A DNA stretch of 51,049 nt, taken from positions 1 through 51,049 of the forward strand of contig NZ_QBLM01000003.1 of NCBI RefSeq assembly GCF_008828755.2. Direction: 5' to 3'. The notes beneath the pieces were generated by a model. The model was not told the origin of the DNA and did no database searches. It saw only the letters and a program-made list of their open reading frames with translations. The translations under genes and the position numbers were made by a program. Origin of the DNA: [Borrelia] turdi. Lineage in GTDB: Bacteria > Spirochaetota > Spirochaetia > Borreliales > Borreliaceae. This document shows positions 40,067-48,879 of this stretch, piece by piece (positions within the stretch are counted from its first letter, which is position 1; every line of letters begins with the position of its first letter).

Positions 40067-40475
40067 TTTTATCTCCTTTTGAAACTTGGTCTTTTTTAGT
40101 AGTGCTGTTTGGCAAATCTTTTGAGAACTTTGTTATTTGTTCTTGGAGAGTTTTGGTTTTAATTGTCATTAGTTCGTTTCTTTCTTCTCGCAAATGTTCA
40201 ATAATACCTGCATCTCTCTCGTCATTAATGCTTGATATAAGTTGAGTAATTTTATTATTAACATTTTCAATGTCATTTAATATTTTTATTGATTCTTCCT
40301 TCTCAAGAGTGCTTATTGTGTCCTTGTAGATGCTCATTATTAGATTGTAAAGATTAAGTCCTAAGTATATTCCCTTTTCTACCTTGACTTCTGTTGGAGA
40401 ATCGCCACTTTTTAGAAAGTCATATAAATTATTTAAAGCTTCAACGCCAGAGTTGATATTTATTTTACTTTTCAT
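40056..40475 (-). CDS. blyB: BlyB-like holin accessory protein (BBA13)
   Basis: 139 residues, soluble, helical: NSGVEALNNLYDFLKSG, then LLDIENVNNKITQLISSI-like helices and a charged C terminus. ATG overlaps the stop of blyA (ATGA, 40472-40475). In cp32, BlyB accompanies the holin BlyA and is needed for stable haemolytic activity, apparently by protecting or stabilising it. Translation coupling to blyA supports a joint role. Confidence 0.85.
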   Translation of the reverse strand: MKSKININSGVEALNNLYDFLKSGDSPTEVKVEKGIYLGLNLYNLIMSIYKDTISTLEKEESIKILNDIENVNNKITQLISSINDERDAGIIEHLREERNELMTIKTKTLQEQITKFSKDLPNSTTKKDQVSKGDKIEN

Positions 40476-40651
40476 TCTATTTCCTTTTTATTTGTATTTT
40501 TTAAGAGTTTTTTTATAAGAGAGTTTAAATTTTTTCTAAACTGGGGGTTTATTACTAAAATCATTGGCATTATTGCCAGTACAATAAATCCCCCTAATAT
40601 AATGAGTTTTGTATTGTCAATTGTTGACAAAAAAATAAGTATTGTATCCAT
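40472..40651 (-). CDS. blyA: BlyA-like holin
   Basis: 59 residues from ATG at 40651, preceded by AAGGAG. The sequence starts MDTILIFLSTIDNTKLIILG, continues GFIVLAIMPMILVINPQ, and ends with a basic tail rich in Lys and Asn: one transmembrane helix (about 16-36) and a positive C-terminus, the layout of the B31/cp32 BlyA holin. Too short for ordinary gene finding but clearly a gene, because of the ribosome-binding site, the four-base stop-start overlap with blyB and the same order as in cp32. It would make pores for lysis at the end of the phage cycle. Confidence 0.85.
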   Translation of the reverse strand: MDTILIFLSTIDNTKLIILGGFIVLAIMPMILVINPQFRKNLNSLIKKLLKNTNKKEIE

Positions 40652-40674
40652 AAATATCTCCTTTTAATTTATTT

Positions 40675-41709
40675 TTATACTTTGTTTAGTATTGGAATTA
40701 ATTCACCTTCGATTAGTTTGCCTGCCCCAACGTAGTACCAACCATTGTAAATTGGTGTTCTAAGTGTAGGCATGTTTTGTGAAGAAAATGATGCTATTAG
40801 TATTTTGGCAGAGCTTTTTTCAAATTTAAGGTAAAATTTTTTATTGTGATCTTCTGTTGAGCTTGAATACCTAATTTCTGCGTCAATTTTTAAATAAATG
40901 TAGTTGTCTTTGTGTGATTCGTTTATTACAATTGATGTGCTGCTTTTATTTTTAAGTACAATAGTTGTAGCTTTGGTTTTATATTGGAATTCTAATATTG
41001 CACCGTCATCAATTATTGTGTGCATTCCTCCAAAACCATATGGTTTTCCTTGCCACCAAATAGGAATATCTACAATTTGTGGGATTCCGTCTTTATAACA
41101 ACTTACAATTTGTTCACTTTTTACATCAAAGGTGTGTTTAGGTATTAATTTAAAAGAGTTTTTGAATTGATCTTTAAAATTGTTTATTTGTAAATAATTT
41201 ATTAAGTCACTTTTGAGTTGATTTATTTCAGATTTTTCTGCAAGAATTTCTTTTAAACTTTCAACAAAGATTTCAAATTGAATAAGTTCAAGATCTTTTG
41301 TTGCTGAGTTGTAAATTGAGATTTTATTTGAAGGTAATTTCGTGTTTGTATGTTTTAAGCTTGAAATAAACGTAGATTTTACTTTTCTAAAAACAATATC
41401 AAAATCTATGTTCTCAAGCGGCGTGCTTAGTTTTAAAAGTTCTGAGATTACCTTAATGTAAATGTTTTTTATATATTCTTTGTTTTCTAAGAGTTCCTGG
41501 CTAATTACGTCTTTTATTGCTTTTTTAAAGCAGGAAAATTCACTGCTGTAAAATGTATCGTTTTGTATTTGTTCTAGGAGATGTTTATATGTGATTGCAC
41601 AAGTATCTTCTACTATGTCGTCAATAGGAATAAGATCGCTTTGATTAACTTTTGTTTTTCTGTTTAAATCTTTTATCTGGACACTCTCTTGTGGTTCGTT
41701 GGTATTCAT
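40675..41709 (-). CDS. Phage tail fibre/collar protein (DUF685-like, BBA11)
   Basis: 344 residues, no signal. N-terminal helical part (about 1-185), then a beta-rich C terminus: FDVKSEQIVSCYKDGIPQ, KATTIVLKNKSSTSIVI, and a last segment NGWYYVGAGKLIEGELIP. The step from helices to a strand-rich, Gly/Tyr-containing tip is typical of tail fibres, and the position after baseplate genes agrees. I recall cp32 homologues (DUF685). It probably decides the receptor the particle recognises. Confidence 0.68.
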   Translation of the reverse strand: MNTNEPQESVQIKDLNRKTKVNQSDLIPIDDIVEDTCAITYKHLLEQIQNDTFYSSEFSCFKKAIKDVISQELLENKEYIKNIYIKVISELLKLSTPLENIDFDIVFRKVKSTFISSLKHTNTKLPSNKISIYNSATKDLELIQFEIFVESLKEILAEKSEINQLKSDLINYLQINNFKDQFKNSFKLIPKHTFDVKSEQIVSCYKDGIPQIVDIPIWWQGKPYGFGGMHTIIDDGAILEFQYKTKATTIVLKNKSSTSIVINESHKDNYIYLKIDAEIRYSSSTEDHNKKFYLKFEKSSAKILIASFSSQNMPTLRTPIYNGWYYVGAGKLIEGELIPILNKV

Positions 41710-41793
41710 AAATTCTCCTTTTAAATTTCTTTTAGTTTTAAATTAATATTTTTAACTTTAGTAGATAGTAGATTTTAAAAAATGATCTACTGT

Positions 41794-42399
41794 CTAAAAT
41801 TTTTTTATTCTTGTACTTTTTATTTCTATTTGTTCTTTGTCTATAATTTTTACTATTCTTCCTATAGGAATTAATATTTTAATAAACTCATATACTGAAT
41901 TTTTGTAATCTTTGGGCATATAGTTGGAAACTAGAGATTTTTTAAATCCAGTGTGTTTTACAATTATTTTTTTTAGCTTATTTTGATTGTTTGCTGCAAT
42001 ATTAAATTCAATCGGAGATTTAATGTTCTCAAGCAATTTTATTATTATCTCGCCTGGAGCATCTTCGTTTGAGCTGACTTCTACATTTGCGTGTAAAAAG
42101 GCCCTAAAAAGCACAATAAAGCTCTCATCAGTGCCAATAGATTTGATTGCAAAAATAATGGCGTCTAAAGAGTTGACAAGATTTTTATCTAGCTCTTTTT
42201 TAAAGTGAAATGCGTTAAATATTGAAAGCATTAGCAATGCAACGTATTTAGAGTTAATGCTATCTTTAACATTGATTGTTTTGAAGTTTTCAAGCAGTTC
42301 TTTTAGTTCTCTTAAGATTTCTTTTTTGTAATCAAGCTCACTGTAAATAAACTTTTCAATTTGGGTATTTTCTAAAAATTTTGGTATCTCTTTGTTCAT
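41794..42399 (-). CDS. Phage baseplate protein, gpI position (DUF735-like, BBA10)
   Basis: 201 residues, no signal, helix-rich (FIYSELDYKKEILRELKELLENF), with a C-terminal beta segment (FIKILIPIGRIVKIIDKEQIEIK). It directly follows the J-like gene (2 bases between) and precedes the fibre gene, as gpI does in P2 (order W/gp25-J-I-H). Placed by synteny. Confidence 0.62.
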   Translation of the reverse strand: MNKEIPKFLENTQIEKFIYSELDYKKEILRELKELLENFKTINVKDSINSKYVALLMLSIFNAFHFKKELDKNLVNSLDAIIFAIKSIGTDESFIVLFRAFLHANVEVSSNEDAPGEIIIKLLENIKSPIEFNIAANNQNKLKKIIVKHTGFKKSLVSNYMPKDYKNSVYEFIKILIPIGRIVKIIDKEQIEIKSTRIKKF

Positions 42400-42401
42400 C
42401 T

Positions 42402-43274
42402 TTATTCCCTGTTAATAAGCAGTCTTTTGTTTGTATCAAAAATAATAATTTCATTCTCTTTAGTATTTTCGTCTTTATTAAATGTAAAATCACTCCCACT
42501 AAGTTCTGTGATTTTTTTTGTGTTATCATTTTTAATGCAAGTTCCAATTCTCAGTTCTTTTATTCCTCTGATAATGCTAACTGGCGCAAGAAAATCTTGA
42601 TATCTAAGAGATGTTCCCATTTCAAGGTATTTTTCGGTTAATATTTTATTGTAAATGTCTCTGATTTGAGCATCTATTTCTTTGTAAATTGCGTCTTTTG
42701 CTTCTGTTTTGTAGATTGCCTTAAGATATGCATATTTTTTCTTACCTAAGCTGAATTTGTATGTTTTTTTTTGATTGTGTTTGTTCAAAAACTCAATCTC
42801 AATATTGCCTTTAAAAACAGTTCCGCTTGGTGCTGTGTAGTATATTGCTTTCCAAATATTTTGTTTAGTTTCAATTTTAATCTCATTTTTTTCTTTGTCT
42901 TTAAAACAATCGTCTTTTAGTATTAAGTAAAGGTTAATTGTTCCAGGCCCACTTAAAATATTTATGTGCTTGACCCCGTCAACATTTAACAATGCCTTTC
43001 TTATTGCTTCGTAGGTTGAGCTTTTAGGGGTGCTTAAATCTTCTTTGAGTGCATTAAAATAGCTTCCATTTTCTTTTATTTTAGAAAAAAGCTCTTTTAA
43101 GATTTCTGATATTTGTTTGTCAATGCTTGAGCTTGGAAAGTTTATTATGTCATAAACTGAATTGTCATTAATATTTATGCCGTATTTTGTTCTCAAAATA
43201 TGTTTTTTTTCATTTTGAATTTCTTCTATTGTTTTTTCTAATATTCCCAATTTTTTATCAAAAATTATACTCAT
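42402..43274 (-). CDS. Baseplate J-like protein (DUF276-like, BBA09)
   Basis: 290 residues. Sequence features of the baseplate J/gp47 family: an N-terminal helical start, then TPKSSTYEAIRKALLNVDGVKHINIL, a strand with GTINLYLILKDD, a central Ile/Tyr-rich sheet, and the C-terminal segments YQDFLAPVSIIRGIKELRIG. The segment 'YEAIRKALLNVDGV' mirrors the conserved turn seen in J proteins. It builds the baseplate wedge. Overlaps the gp25-like gene by four bases (43271-43274). Confidence 0.75.
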   Translation of the reverse strand: MSIIFDKKLGILEKTIEEIQNEKKHILRTKYGININDNSVYDIINFPSSSIDKQISEILKELFSKIKENGSYFNALKEDLSTPKSSTYEAIRKALLNVDGVKHINILSGPGTINLYLILKDDCFKDKEKNEIKIETKQNIWKAIYYTAPSGTVFKGNIEIEFLNKHNQKKTYKFSLGKKKYAYLKAIYKTEAKDAIYKEIDAQIRDIYNKILTEKYLEMGTSLRYQDFLAPVSIIRGIKELRIGTCIKNDNTKKITELSGSDFTFNKDENTKENEIIIFDTNKRLLINRE

Positions 43275-43606
43275 ATTTTAAAATCCATTTTTAAAGTGTC
43301 TTTTCCTAAAAAGAAAAATTTTATTGTTATTGTATTGTTTTTAATACTTGGCTTTACATTAATAAGATCTATTTTAAGTTCTTTTGAAAGGTTTAAAAAA
43401 AAATTTTTAATAGATTCTATTTTATTAGCTTTGCAAAGCTTAAAGTAAAAGTTGTAGTCAAATCCATAATTTGGATTTTCTTTTAAGCTGCCTTTTGGTG
43501 TTTTAAGATAAACAAATAAACGCTGTTTTTGCTCTTCAACGTTTTCTATTAATTTAAGATCATTATCAAATACTATATTAAATTTTTCGTCAATTTTAAT
43601 TTCCAT
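43271..43606 (-). CDS. Baseplate protein gp25/gpW-like (BBA08)
   Basis: 111 residues. Pattern of the gp25 (lysozyme-like baseplate) family: N-terminal strand MEIKIDEKFNIVFDNDLKLIEN, then EEQKQRLFVYLKTPKGSLKENPNYGFDY (the EQ-x-I-x-x-x-L-x-T-x-x-G-x-R type region, here with the L-K-T-P-K-G core), and a C-terminal strand pair. Gene pair with the J-like protein gives the wedge of a contractile tail. First gene of the second phage block, on the minus strand. Confidence 0.75.
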   Translation of the reverse strand: MEIKIDEKFNIVFDNDLKLIENVEEQKQRLFVYLKTPKGSLKENPNYGFDYNFYFKLCKANKIESIKNFFLNLSKELKIDLINVKPSIKNNTITIKFFFLGKDTLKMDFKI

Positions 43607-43777
43607 TTTTAACTACCAAAGTCATTTTAGCATATTTTACTCGATATTACTATAAAGTTTTATAAAATGTTTATTATTTTAAATGTTGAGATATATTATA
43701 ATTTATATTTTTTTTAAAAAAAGTTTAATTTAATTTTTTACTTTAAATATTCGTGTAATCACGGTGTGGGAGACTGT

Positions 43778-44251
43778 ATGAAAAATTTTTTATTTTTTAT
43801 TATTTTATTATTCTTTGCTTGTAAAGAATTTAATTATTCTGATCTTAAGAGAAGAACTTCAAAGTCTTTAAACTCTTCTAATAGTGAATTAAATGGAGAA
43901 CTTAAAACGTCTTTTGTAGACTCTTTAAATGATGATCAAAAAGAAGCTTTGTTTTTTCTTAAACAAGTGGTTCTTGATAGTAATCCCGATAAGTTTAATC
44001 AAATTTTAAGTTTAAATGAAGACAAAGTAAAAGAAATGCTTGCTACTGTTGTTAAGTGTTTGCAATCTAAAAGAAAGGCTAAAATAACCCTTGAGCGTTC
44101 AAATGATGTAGATGCTGGTAATGCTAAGCATCAGTTGCTACAGGTTGAAAGAGCCTACATAGAGAATTTGCGACAATCTTTTATAACTACTAAAACCATT
44201 GAACAGGCTTGTAATCTTGTGAAAAACTATGATGCATCTGCTTCGTTTTAA
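43778..44251 (+). CDS. Lipoprotein BBA07-like (ChpAI), Mlp-like helical domain
   Basis: 157 residues from ATG at 43778, five bases after GGGAG; a GTG at 43766 would overlap that site. Signal peptide MKNFLFFIILLFFAC (Cys15). Mature part: Ser-rich linker, then LNDDQKEALFFLKQVVLDSNPDKF, similar to the core of Mlp and BBA36 proteins, and a helical C terminus. The historical name ChpAI is not a functional statement. In B31 the gene is RpoS regulated. Divergent from the phage baseplate genes, with terminator at 44276-44306. Confidence 0.82.
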   Translation: MKNFLFFIILLFFACKEFNYSDLKRRTSKSLNSSNSELNGELKTSFVDSLNDDQKEALFFLKQVVLDSNPDKFNQILSLNEDKVKEMLATVVKCLQSKRKAKITLERSNDVDAGNAKHQLLQVERAYIENLRQSFITTKTIEQACNLVKNYDASASF

Positions 44252-44643
44252 CTTTTTTATTTTAATTAATTGCTCGATTAACCCCTAAAAGAGGGTTAAT
44301 CTTTTTGTTTGTGTTTATTTTTTCCTGTTACGTTTTTAATATATTTGGATTTAAAAATTCAAATATTAATGATTGTGATTTACTTGTGAAATTTTACAAG
44401 ATATTAAAATAATATAGATTATTAATACCAATTTATTTTAAAAGGTATTATTGTAATAATTTAAGCTTAATGCTTTGTTAACATTATTTTAATTCGGTTT
44501 TTTATTTTAAAAATATTATTTTTAAAATAATTATAAGCCTAATTCCTTTTGTAGTAAGAATTAAAATGGTGTATACATTTAGTGTATGCAAAGTGAGCTA
44601 TATTTTTATTTAAATCTATAATTAAATAGAGGTAATTTAATTT
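44252..44643. other. Intergenic region before the S1 antigen gene
   Basis: Holds the BBA07-like terminator (44276-44306, GATTAACCC with GGGTTAATC, then T-run), an AT-rich stretch of short inverted repeats, and an imperfect palindrome GTATACATTTAGTGTATGC (44571-44589) that shares TTAGTGTA with the partition palindrome. No gene seen. The last 50 bases include AGGTAATTT before ATG 44644. Confidence 0.55.
44276..44306 (+). terminator. Terminator after the BBA07-like gene
   Basis: GATTAACCC pairs with GGGTTAATC across an eight-base loop, followed by five T residues, 25 bases after the stop codon. Confidence 0.85.
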
Positions 44644-45900
44644 ATGAATAAAATAGGAATTGCATTTGGTATTAGCTTTCTATTTTTTGTTAATTGTAAT
44701 AGAAAATCTTTAGAAGAAGATTTAAAAACCACCACTTCTAATAATAAACAAAATTTAATCGGCAATAAAAAAAAATCCTTAGAGTTTAAAAATAATAATC
44801 TTAAAGATTCCAATTTAAGTAATTTTGAAAGTAAAAAGAATAGCCAAGCAAGCTCAAAAAAATTTAAATACCTTAAAAAGGATTTACAAACTTTGGAAAA
44901 TTCTGAAAATTTAATGCCTACAGACTTAGATCAGACCAACAATAATTTGGCTAATTTAGATAATTCTAAAACTTTGCAAAACCCCTCTTCAAAGCGCAGT
45001 ATTGGTAAATCAAGGTACAGTAAAGCTTTGCTGAAAAATGCTCAGGATGAGATTTGGATTCCCAATTTAAACTTGGAAGAGGATAAAAATTTTGAGTTTT
45101 TCAAGAAATCTTTGCAAAACGATGAGAATAGACATGCTCTTGGTGGATGGCTTTTAAACAATGATGAGGTGTTAGTAAAGTATAAGTACAGCGAAAAAGA
45201 TGTTAATCAATTTTTAATTGACATAGGAAAAAAGAGGTGGGGAGATTTGTCTTCTAAAATAAGTATTCTAGTAAGATTGATTGAAAATTATTCTGATAAA
45301 AGTGATAGAGAAGATGAAATTTCTCTTTTAGATATGAATTTATGCCAGCAATTTTATCTAACCAAGATTAATGCTGGTGGTTCAAATGCAGACATTCTTG
45401 TTGCTCTTGAAAAAACAGTTGATCAACAAATTAATAGTGTTAACAAAGAGCTTCTTGAATTAAAAAATTTTTCTCTTACTACAAAAGCAGAGCTTGATTG
45501 GTATTTAAATTGGAAACGTAATTTAACAGATGAAGAAGACGAGACATTGCAATTCTGCAGGGTTTTGCTAGACGGAGAATTAGATTTTGAGAATCTTGAC
45601 GATTTATTTAAAAGACTTGGAAAGGAATATTCTAGGTTGATATTGAGAAAGCTAGAAGAAATAACATTAAATTATGATGTTAATGGATTTTTAAAAGAAA
45701 TGGAGAAGTCACGACAATCTTTCAAACAAGCATCAAGCGCTATTAGGAATAAAAATAAAAGAGTATTGATTCTTAAAGTTAGAAATACTCTTTTAGAAAT
45801 TTTTAAACTTTATTACAACAATATTGGCAAGAATAAAAAACTTTATGATTATATAAATCGTGTTTTAAATAGCTTAATAAAAGACATTAGTAGACGTTAA
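44644..45900 (+). CDS. Antigen S1, BBA05-like lipoprotein
   Basis: 418 residues; ATG after AGAGGTAATTTAATTT. Signal peptide ends FLFFVNC (Cys18). Residues 20-130 are a low-complexity Asn/Lys/Ser tether; beyond that are helical segments including LGGWLLNNDEVLVKYKYSEKDVNQF and WGDLSSKISILVRLIENY. BBA05 is a B31 antigen expressed in the tick phase; deletion has little effect there. Same-strand neighbour of the S2 antigen gene 111 bases downstream, so the pair probably forms one unit or shares regulation. The C-terminal 200 residues have no named fold. Confidence 0.88.
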   Translation: MNKIGIAFGISFLFFVNCNRKSLEEDLKTTTSNNKQNLIGNKKKSLEFKNNNLKDSNLSNFESKKNSQASSKKFKYLKKDLQTLENSENLMPTDLDQTNNNLANLDNSKTLQNPSSKRSIGKSRYSKALLKNAQDEIWIPNLNLEEDKNFEFFKKSLQNDENRHALGGWLLNNDEVLVKYKYSEKDVNQFLIDIGKKRWGDLSSKISILVRLIENYSDKSDREDEISLLDMNLCQQFYLTKINAGGSNADILVALEKTVDQQINSVNKELLELKNFSLTTKAELDWYLNWKRNLTDEEDETLQFCRVLLDGELDFENLDDLFKRLGKEYSRLILRKLEEITLNYDVNGFLKEMEKSRQSFKQASSAIRNKNKRVLILKVRNTLLEIFKLYYNNIGKNKKLYDYINRVLNSLIKDISRR

Positions 45901-46011
45901 TTTTTTTATTTTGCTTTTTTTATTAATTGATCTACACTTGCTTCTAATAATATAATTTAAAAATTTTAAATATTAAATAAAAATTAAATAAAAGTTTTAA
46001 GGGGGAGTGTT

Positions 46012-46857
46012 TTGAAAAGAAGCATTATATCCGTTGTAGTTTTAATTTTTAGCTGTTATTTAGATAATAATTCAGAAATAGAGAAAGAGAGCAGTGGGCT
46101 TGTTGGAAAAAATGGATCGGATAGACTGAGTCAAGGAAAAAATGGTTTAGGTTCAATGAATGTTAAGTCATTCTTAGATTCTTCTAGTTTGGTGTCGGAT
46201 TTTCAAAATTATGATACTTTTAAAGCGCTTGAGAATAAAAATAAATTTATTGATTACACCCAAATAGAGTTTTTAGAAGGAGTAAAAACAATCCCTTGGG
46301 GGTTTTGGTCAATTCATGCTCGTTGGATTAAAATTAAAGCCAGAAATTTGTGCGATGAGCACGGAAATTGTATTAAAGAGCTTAAGGGGATTAAGTATTC
46401 TTATCTTGTTTCTCCTATTGATGGGACCTACATTTCTTATGCTATGCCTATAGTAATTTTTGAGACTACTTTTGAAAGTGATCCTTTTTATTCTGTTTCT
46501 CAATTTAAATTAATAAACAAGGGAAGCGATATAAATTTTAATGACAACAGGGGAGGATTTTTAGGAATACTTCCAATGTCTGAAAAATCAGTTGAGCCCG
46601 GGCTTGTAACCGCGTATCCTTTTGGTTCTAGTGATTCTAAAAGAGTGGTTGAGGCTTTTACTGCTCTTTATAGTAATGGAGTTTGGAGCGATATGATTGC
46701 CGAAATTACCATTAAGTCTAAACAAAATCCAAAAAATGAAAAAGTTTATAGAATTGCACTTGATTCTAAGCTTTTTAATGTTACTATGAAAAAAATAATT
46801 GAAAAATATCCTAAAATAAAAAGTGAAAGTATTGCATTTAATTCGTTGATTAACTAA
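46012..46857 (+). CDS. Antigen S2, BBA04-like lipoprotein
   Basis: 281 residues from TTG at 46012 after GGGGGAG. Signal peptide MKRSIISVVVLIFSC (Cys15). After a Gly/Ser/Asn linker the mature domain is beta-rich, with NKFIDYTQIEFLEGVKTIPWG, two Cys in CDEHGNC which could form a disulfide, SPIDGTYISYAMPIVIF, and a C-terminal helix. S2 is a known antigen of B31 lp54 linked to arthropod-stage expression; its role is unknown. Convergent with the BBA03-like gene, with a shared terminator at 46868-46898. Confidence 0.88.
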   Translation: MKRSIISVVVLIFSCYLDNNSEIEKESSGLVGKNGSDRLSQGKNGLGSMNVKSFLDSSSLVSDFQNYDTFKALENKNKFIDYTQIEFLEGVKTIPWGFWSIHARWIKIKARNLCDEHGNCIKELKGIKYSYLVSPIDGTYISYAMPIVIFETTFESDPFYSVSQFKLINKGSDINFNDNRGGFLGILPMSEKSVEPGLVTAYPFGSSDSKRVVEAFTALYSNGVWSDMIAEITIKSKQNPKNEKVYRIALDSKLFNVTMKKIIEKYPKIKSESIAFNSLIN

Positions 46858-46867
46858 AAAATTGTTT

Positions 46868-46898
46868 AAAAGCTAGTAGGTTAGCCACTAGCTTTTTT
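46868..46898. terminator. Bidirectional terminator between S2 and BBA03-like genes
   Basis: AAAAGCTAGT with ACTAGCTTTT and a nine-base loop, T-run on the S2 side and A/T on the other. Confidence 0.85.
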
Positions 46899-46929
46899 AA
46901 TTAATTGTAAACTTCAGATTTAGTTTGTG

Positions 46930-47448
46930 CTATATTGCGTCTTTAAGGTTATTGAGTGTAGTTTTGGAATCTGCTTGATTAAAGATTGCATCAAATCCAG
47001 CAGCAAGTGTGGTTTTATAAGTATTTAACTCTTCAAGATTTTTTTCTTTTTTGTCTTTATTTTCTTTAATTTTTAAAAGCATTTCTTTTATTTCAGTTTC
47101 TTTTAGATCTAATAGGAATTTATGTATAGTCTCTTCTATTTTGCTCTCATTTCCATCGGCATTTTTAAAATTTGAACCAATATTTGGGTCTGTTAGTTTT
47201 TCTTTTAATGTGCTTATTAAAAATGTTAGCGTTTCTTTTTCAGAATAGTTTAAATTTAATCCGGCTATTAATTTTTCTAAAGGTGTTGTTTTGCTAAATT
47301 CAATTCTATCGTCATTAACTAGATTTGATTTAGATTGTAATTTTTGAGATTCTTCATCCCGATCATTATTTGACTTGTCATCATTAGTTTTGTTTTTGCA
47401 ATTAAACATAAATGCTAATATGATAAATATAATAATCGTTTTTTTCAA
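46930..47448 (-). CDS. Outer-membrane lipoprotein BBA03-like
   Basis: 172 residues; TTG start at 47448 after AAGGAG. Signal peptide MKKTIIIFIILAFMFNC (Cys17). The charged linker (KNKTNDDKSNNDRDEE) is followed by a helical domain (LEKLIAGLNLNYSEKETLTFLIS, EIKEMLLKIKENKDKKEKNLEEL). BBA03 of B31 is surface exposed and was reported to favour transmission from ticks during mixed infection; role transferred by homology. Single-gene unit. Confidence 0.9.
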   Translation of the reverse strand: MKKTIIIFIILAFMFNCKNKTNDDKSNNDRDEESQKLQSKSNLVNDDRIEFSKTTPLEKLIAGLNLNYSEKETLTFLISTLKEKLTDPNIGSNFKNADGNESKIEETIHKFLLDLKETEIKEMLLKIKENKDKKEKNLEELNTYKTTLAAGFDAIFNQADSKTTLNNLKDAI

Positions 47449-47683
47449 AATAGTCTCCTTAAAAGTAGTTTTAATTATTAATAATAATTATTAATTATAT
47501 CATTTTAATATAATGTTTAGAATATTTTAATTAATTGAAAATCCTTTATTAATTTAATATTTACAACAATTTCTTAATTAGGTTGAATATTGTAAAAGTT
47601 TTAATATTTTTTGCTTTTTTCAAAAGGGGTTAAAGATTATTAATTTTTATATTAGATCTTAAAAATTATTTTCTTACGTTTAT

Positions 47684-48169
47684 TTAATAACTTTTTTTAA
47701 ACAACAGCTGGAATCCGCTTATTCCAATATCAAAATTAGGTTCAAACCCCACAAGTTCAGAGCTGAGCTTTTTTTTAAGATTTTCATTGTACCAATTTGC
47801 AAATGTAAATGGAATAATAAATGAGGTTACGTATGATGCTACAGCTATACTTGTTCCTATTCCTATTAGCAGGGATCCGGTTAATTTTGTTTCATGAGCG
47901 TTAATAATCATTCCAGTCCCCAAAAGGATTATTCCTAATAAATTAAATCCAAGCACTGAACCACCACCAATATAATCTTCTTGTACAAAGGAGCCTATTC
48001 CAAAAGGTAAAAATAAATTCAAAAGAAATGGCCCTATTGGATTTTTTTTATTTTCATCATATTTATTGAAAATTTCAATACCTTTTTCAATTTTATCTTG
48101 TTTGTCTTTTGTAGCAAAGCTTTGAATTGTTAAACCAAAAATTAATATTAATGTGAAAATTTTTTTCAT
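47684..48169 (-). CDS. P13-family outer-membrane protein BBA01-like
   Basis: 161 residues. Signal peptide MKKIFTLILIFGLTIQSFA, cleavable, no lipobox. Three to four hydrophobic segments follow: PFLLNLFLPFGIGSFVQ, GGSVLGFNLLGIILLGTGMII, TGSLLIGIGTSIAVASYVTSF, then IPFTFANWY and an amphipathic end. P13 is an integral outer-membrane channel-forming protein of unusual helical type; BBA01 is its best-known paralogue and can replace it in B31. Lies on the minus strand, single unit, next to the subtelomeric region. Confidence 0.88.
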   Translation of the reverse strand: MKKIFTLILIFGLTIQSFATKDKQDKIEKGIEIFNKYDENKKNPIGPFLLNLFLPFGIGSFVQEDYIGGGSVLGFNLLGIILLGTGMIINAHETKLTGSLLIGIGTSIAVASYVTSFIIPFTFANWYNENLKKKLSSELVGFEPNFDIGISGFQLLFKKSY

Positions 48170-48824
48170 ATTGATTATTATCTCCTAATAATGGGTTTTG
48201 ATAAGTAAAATATTAGCGCAATTAATAACAAATTAATATCGTCTTATTGTAAGAAAAAAAAGGATAAAGAATATTCTTTAATGAGTTGTACAAATGGGGG
48301 ACATTTAAAATCTTTTATGACGATATACTATCTACCAGTTATACATGCTTGTTGAAATTTTTTGACACTAAAAAGTCAATACAAAAAAAGTAAATTCCCC
48401 AAGTTAATTAATGAAGCCCGAAAGCTTATTTTTGGATATAATAAGTCATTAACAGGTGGTTATACAAGAGACAATATTTTAAACAACTTTATTGCTTAAA
48501 GCATTTTCAATTAATTGAGAATTAAATTAATTCGTATGTTTGAAAGCAGGTGCTATCTATTTTTATTTCTTTATAATTAAACCTTTAATTTGTTGCATAA
48601 TTTTTATTTGTAACCGCCAGTTATTAAAAATAAAATTGGCAAAGTGTAATTAATGTAAATTAATTACACTTAAACATAATTTTTTAATTATATACCATTA
48701 ATAATATTAATCTATTTCTAAATTACTATTATTAAATTAAAGATTATAGAAAAAATAGTTTACTTGTTCCAAGTTAAAGTTAAATCTAGGGTTAAAGCTC
48801 TTTACAATCTTTAGTTAAAACATT
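48170..48824. other. Subtelomeric gap between BBA01-like and PFam12-like genes
   Basis: About 650 bases without an intact gene. Contains a degraded coding segment (48362-48499) and A/T-rich sequence. Otherwise no repeats over 15 bases noticed. Confidence 0.5.
48362..48499 (+). pseudogene. Coding relic of an unidentified gene
   Basis: A 45-codon frame ending in TAA at 48497-48499 gives KLINEARKLIFGYNKSLTGG and YTRDNILNNFIA, with no start. In a neighbouring frame just upstream, FYDDILSTSYTCLLKFFDTK runs into it, implying one frameshift. Reads as the C terminus of a lost gene. I could not identify the family. Confidence 0.5.
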
Positions 48825-48853
48825 AAGCCTTGTCTTTCTTAAAGACAAGGCTT
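48825..48853 (-). terminator. Terminator of the PFam12-like gene
   Basis: Perfect 13-base arms (48825-48837 and 48841-48853), loop of three, core GCCTTGTC with GACAAGGC. It lies 26 bases after the stop codon on the minus strand. Confidence 0.85.
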
Positions 48854-48879
48854 TTATATTATTACAATTTTAATATGGC

